DNA from: Phymorhynchus buccinoides
Taxonomy: Eukaryota > Mollusca > Gastropoda > Neogastropoda > Raphitomidae
Assembly (NCBI GenBank): GCA_017654935.2
Contig: CM065701.1
Span: 411,682-475,681, forward strand
DNA length: 64,000 nt
Direction of reading: 5' to 3'
Part shown: positions 60,181 through 64,000 of the stretch, piece by piece
How positions within the stretch are numbered: position 1 is the first letter of the stretch
How the letters are laid out: every line of letters begins with the position of its first letter
Program-made: the position numbers and the translations under genes
The notes under the pieces: generated by a model
What the model saw: only the letters and a program-made list of their open reading frames with translations
Told to the model about the DNA's origin: nothing
Database searches by the model: none

Positions 60181-63080
60181 ATGGCAGTTGACCTGCATAT
60201 GTATCGTGCTAGGGTTGGCTGTTACTATGCTAAAGCTTTATCAGCTAGTAGAAAACTAAGCTTTGTCAATGTGTTTAATGTTGTTCAGTATATTGCCTTA
60301 TTGTGCCTACATTCTCCTTATAATGTTCAGTTATCCTTATTTTTCCATTTTTTGATTAATTGTTGTATTAATTACTCGTATTGTGGGAAATGTAACCGTT
60401 TTGTCAATTATCCCCATGCAAACTGTAAAAGAGCATATGAAGAATCTGCCCAAGCCAATGGTATGTTTTGTATTAAACGGTTAATCCTAATCCTATCGTT
60501 AGACATCGAACTTAACTCCAGTCCCAATTCTAACTCTGATCTTGGAATTATTCACGTAAATATTAGCAGTATCAGAAACAAAATGGACATTTTCGAAGCA
60601 GAATACAACAAATTTGATATTATCACTGTATCGGAAACATGGTTGTCACCTTCTGTTAGCAACAATTCTATAACTATGTCCAATTTCCACCCACCTGTCA
60701 GATGTGATAGACCAAAATGATCCTCATGGTGGTGTTGCTATATATATAAAAAAATAATCTAGTCTGTAAACCTCGCCCAGATCTCCACGTTGACAACTTG
60801 GAAGCTGTTTGGATTGGTTGAGACTAAACTTGACCAAACAAGCTTCTTAATTGGATTTTTCTATAGACACCCAAGTTCCAATATTAACTATTGGAATCTG
60901 ATTGATGAAAGCATCCACAAAGTTAACAGCATTTCATTAAAGTTTATCATTCTTGGAGATTTTAATACTGATTTTTTTAACCAATCCATCAATTTATCTA
61001 CTTGAAATTATTAACCGATATCAACTAACTCAATTAATCGACACACCCACAAGGATTACTGAAACAAGTAAGACTTGTTTGGATTTGATCCTCACGCAGT
61101 GTCCTAATTTTGTGAGCTCTAAATACGTTTTGCCTGCAGTTTGCAGTGACTTCAGTGTTCCTTGTGTTATTGTTAAAAACTATATAACAAAATAAGCAAT
61201 ATAAAAGAACAATATAAGTTCATAATAAGTTAGACACACTGCGTTTCTGTGACTTGTTAAATAATGTAAGACTGGGACAATGTCATCCTGGGCAGGTCTT
61301 TGGATGAAAGTGTGGCAATGTTTTCAGAAATAGTTATTGAAAAAGCTAAACTTTATGTATGCCAACTAAAAAATGGGTGTGGGGGGGCGGGGGGGGGGGG
61401 GGGGTGGGAGATTGTCACTATTCGTCGGGCGAATGACGTGCCTTGGATGACAGACGAGATCAGACTGTTGATTGGGGAGAGCATATCCATTCACAATGAT
61501 CCAAATGTAGCCAAAACAGACAAAAAAATAATATATGATCCAAAAGACTGGACTAACTTTTCGTCAGTTCCGAAATTATGTAGCGTCTAAAGAAAGGCAA
61601 AGACAAGAAGATTATATAAGTGAACTGGATAATAAGGTTTCTAATTCCACAAACTTTGGTAACAAGGAATGGTGGAAACTTGTTAAATCCTTTCTTAAAC
61701 ATAAAAGGAATTGAGTCAAATGAGATCCCACCCATTCTTCATGAAGGTACAGTACACAACAGTAATAAAGAAAAAGCCAATGTTTTCAATGTATTCTTCA
61801 TAGACCAATCCACATTAGAAAATAGTAATGACGACGTTCAAGATGTTCCTTACCTACTTATTCCTGAAAGTTCTGAACTTTCCTCAACACTTACTGATGT
61901 GAAGAATGTTATTGAGAATCTTAACACAAACAAGGCAGTTGGGCCTGATTCGATTCATAATAGATTATTAATCGCAGCTCTTCCTGCAATACTTTATCCC
62001 TCGACTTTCATTTTTAATAGGAGCTTGGCCGAAGGTAAATTTCCTGGTGCCTGGAAATTAGCTCACGTAAGCCCCTTACATAAAAAAGAATGTAAACATA
62101 TTTGCAATAATTATCGACCAATTTCATTGTTGAGTTGTGTTGGAAAAGCACTGGAAAGATGCATCCATAAAATCGTTTACACTTTTCTTATGTCAANNNN
62201 NNNNNNNNNNNNNNNNNNNNNNNNNNNNNNNNNNNNNNNNNNNNNNNNNNNNNNNNNNNNNNNNNNNNNNNNNNNNNNNNNNNNNNNNNNNNNNNNNNNN
62301 NNNNNNNNNNNNNNNNNNNNNNNNNNNNNNNNNNNNNNNNNNNNNNNNNNNNNNNNNNNNNNNNNNNNNNNNNNNNNNNNNNNNNNNNNNNNNNNNNNNN
62401 NNNNNNNNNNNNNNNNNNNNNNNNNNNNNNNNNNNNNNNNNNNNNNNNNNNNNNNNNNNNNNNNNNNNNNNNNNNNNNNNNNNNNNNNNNNNNNNNNNNN
62501 NNNNNNNNNNNNNNNNNNNNNNNNNNNNNNNNNNNNNNNNNNNNNNNNNNNNNNNNNNNNNNNNNNNNNNNNNNNNNNNNNNNNNNNNNNNNNNNNNNNN
62601 NNNNNNNNNNNNNNNNNNNNNNNNNNNNNNNNNNNNNNNNNNNNNNNNNNNNNNNNNNNNNNNNNNNNNNNNNNNNNNNNNNNNNNNNNNNNNNNNTAAT
62701 GGTAAATTTTGCTGAGGAATGGCTAGCGTTGAAAGGGTTTAAAGGAGGAGAACTTGGGAGATCTTATAAATATTCAACAATCATGTGGATTTGTCCTGGA
62801 TTAATTTCTTTTCATCTCCTCAATACAATGTGACTAGAAACGCCTGTGGTAAATTAAAAAAAAAGAAGATATAATACTAACATAAGAAAAATATTTTTTT
62901 GGTAACAGAATTACTAACATGTGGAAAGGATTGCCTACTGACTTAAAATGTGCACCTTATACAAACATGTCTAAAAATCGACTGGATGTATTACCAACAT
63001 TTTTAGAAGTGTTTTTTTTATAAGCAATGGGTAATAATGTTTTATTATGAAAATTTATGCCGCATCAACCTTGACCGAAA
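60181..63080 (+). mobile_element. LINE F: CR1/L2-like retrotransposon with endonuclease, inactivated
   Basis: The segment at 60181-60717 has a cysteine-containing N-terminus (YCGKCNRFVNYPHANCKRAY), a decayed 2A-type motif (60502-60525) and the start of an APE endonuclease (IIHVNISSIRNKMD, FDIITVSETWLSP). The endonuclease continues at 60790-61005 (LIGFFYRHPSSN, FIILGDFNTDF) and 60953-61195 (QLIDTPTRI, LDLILTQ, SDFSVPCVIV). RT begins in 61620-62196 (NTNKAVGPDSI, HVSPLHKKE, NNYRPISLLSCVGKALERC) and is cut by the gap. After the gap 62760-63000 encodes the usual end (QYNVTRNACGKL, NRITNMWKGLPTDLK). At least four frame breaks make it inactive. It is the only LINE here that reaches upstream of the endonuclease. 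Confidence 0.85.
62197..62696. other. assembly gap (500 N)
   Basis: Exactly 500 N. It removes the RT palm region of LINE F, which would need roughly 1 kb in related elements, so the true gap may be longer. Confidence 1.
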
Positions 63081-63224
63081 TGAAAACAATTACCAGAAAA
63101 TACATAAAACTAAAAGATAGGACTGTTTTAAAAAGCTTCACAGCTTGTTTGGTCCCTACCTACCTACAGTCAACAGAATGACAAAGTTGTTTAGAAGCAT
63201 ATCTCTTAATGCGCGCCGTAACAT
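63081..63224. other. no feature recognised
   Basis: Short unique stretch after LINE F. Confidence 0.4.
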
Positions 63225-64000
63225 TTGAGTGTGTGTATAATGGCGTGTATGACATATGTGATGTGTGCGTGTGGTGTGTGGGTGGTGTGTGTGTGGTGTG
63301 TGTGTGTGTGTGTGTGTGTGTTGTGTGTGCGTGTGTGTTTATGTGTGTGTGTGTGTGCGGGCGGTAAAGTGCGTGCGTGTAGGTGTGTGCGCATGGCATG
63401 CGTGTAGGTATGTGTTTGTGTACTGTGATGTGGGCATGTGTGTGTACGTGTGTAGAGTGCATGTTGCATGTGCGTGTGTGATTACATGTGGTGTACCCTT
63501 GTGTGTACGTGTGTGAGTGCGTGCGTGTGCGTGGCATGTGTGTGTATGTGTATGTGTAGAGCATGTGCAATGTTTGTGTGTGTGCGTGTGTGCCGTGCGG
63601 CTTGTGTGTGTGTGTGTGTGAGTTATTGCATAAATAATACAAATAGTGAGATAATTCTGGATGTACTGCAGGAAAGTCTCATTGTGACTGTGAAAGTGAT
63701 TATGTGCACATACCTGTATAGTTATATAAGGGTATAATGTGCATTGCACATATGAGAATGTGTGTTTTGTATGTATGCATGTGCCTATGTGCATAAAATG
63801 CATGTGTGAAGGTGTGTGTTTATTTGCGCATGAGGGGTCTAATTGTATATTGTGATGGTGTGGTCGGGGGTCATAAAATGAGGCGCTTGTCACGTACACA
63901 CACATGCATGCACACACACAACACACACACACAACACAAAAACACAAACAAACACAAACACACACACACACACATCACCACACAACACACCAAACACAAA
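63225..64000 (+). repeat. GT-rich tract, then CA tract at the right edge
   Basis: Degenerate GTGT/GCGT sequence at 63225-63625 and weaker to 63830, then (CA)n from about 63893 to the window end. Open frames in it are low-complexity by-products. Confidence 0.9.

Noticed and set aside
63160..63971. His/Thr- and Cys/Val-rich frames at the right edge
   Set aside because: Translations of degenerate GT/CA repeats.

Overview
The window is eukaryotic, intron-bearing and extremely repeat-rich. Non-LTR retrotransposons of the kind common in molluscs (CR1/L2/Jockey-like, one with a decayed 2A motif), a BEL/Pao element, a Gypsy-like element, GT/GA microsatellites everywhere, TTAGGG telomere-type repeats and short dispersed repeats with AGGTCA blocks all fit a marine mollusc, probably a gastropod. 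That assignment is an inference from repeat style, not from a marker gene. Two 500-base N runs (45015-45514 and 62197-62696) are assembly gaps. Roughly 30% of the window is tandem repeat.

Layout. 1-10160 is one 30-bp satellite (about 338 units), followed by a short 83-bp array to 10525. 10526-12216 is non-coding. 12217-13050 and 21588-21802 are two phase-compatible exons on the + strand. They encode three PLAC-type six-cysteine modules separated by a threonine-rich stalk written in an ACT microsatellite, and they look like the C-terminal end of a secreted matrix or ADAMTS-like protein. The intron between them holds two dead LINEs on the - strand (about 14.06-16.6 kb and 19.1-21.4 kb), a dispersed repeat pair and a 20-bp minisatellite. 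22-26 kb holds a third - strand LINE whose 3' UTR contains a tRNA-like segment with A- and B-box matches. 26.0-31.7 kb is an almost unbroken chain of seven different tandem arrays. 31.7-34.9 kb is the 5' half of a Gypsy-like element on the - strand (candidate LTR, primer-binding site, polyQ Gag with zinc knuckle, protease). 37.0-44.5 kb is a nearly intact BEL/Pao element on the - strand, flanked by identical 178-bp direct repeats.

45.5-58.7 kb carries a pair of duplicated host genes on the - strand. Both encode secreted proteins with PAN/apple-like and EGF-like cysteine modules. One copy is complete (57832-58560, 242 aa) and one is cut by the assembly gap (45515-45882). The segment between them contains a 1.8-kb foldback element built of nested palindromes, dispersed repeats, a block of interstitial telomere repeat and a LINE inserted into a LINE. 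60.2-63.1 kb is a + strand LINE (endonuclease plus reverse transcriptase) broken by frameshifts and the second gap. The window ends in GT/CA-rich DNA.

I see host coding sequence in only two loci: the PLAC exons and the PAN gene pair. Everything else recognisable is mobile or tandem repeat DNA. No complete new enzymatic system was found. The least ordinary items are the tRNA-like LINE 3' UTR, the nested-palindrome foldback element, the 73-bp duplication that creates two splice acceptors on the last PLAC exon, and the 10-kb satellite that carries a splice-acceptor consensus in nearly every unit.
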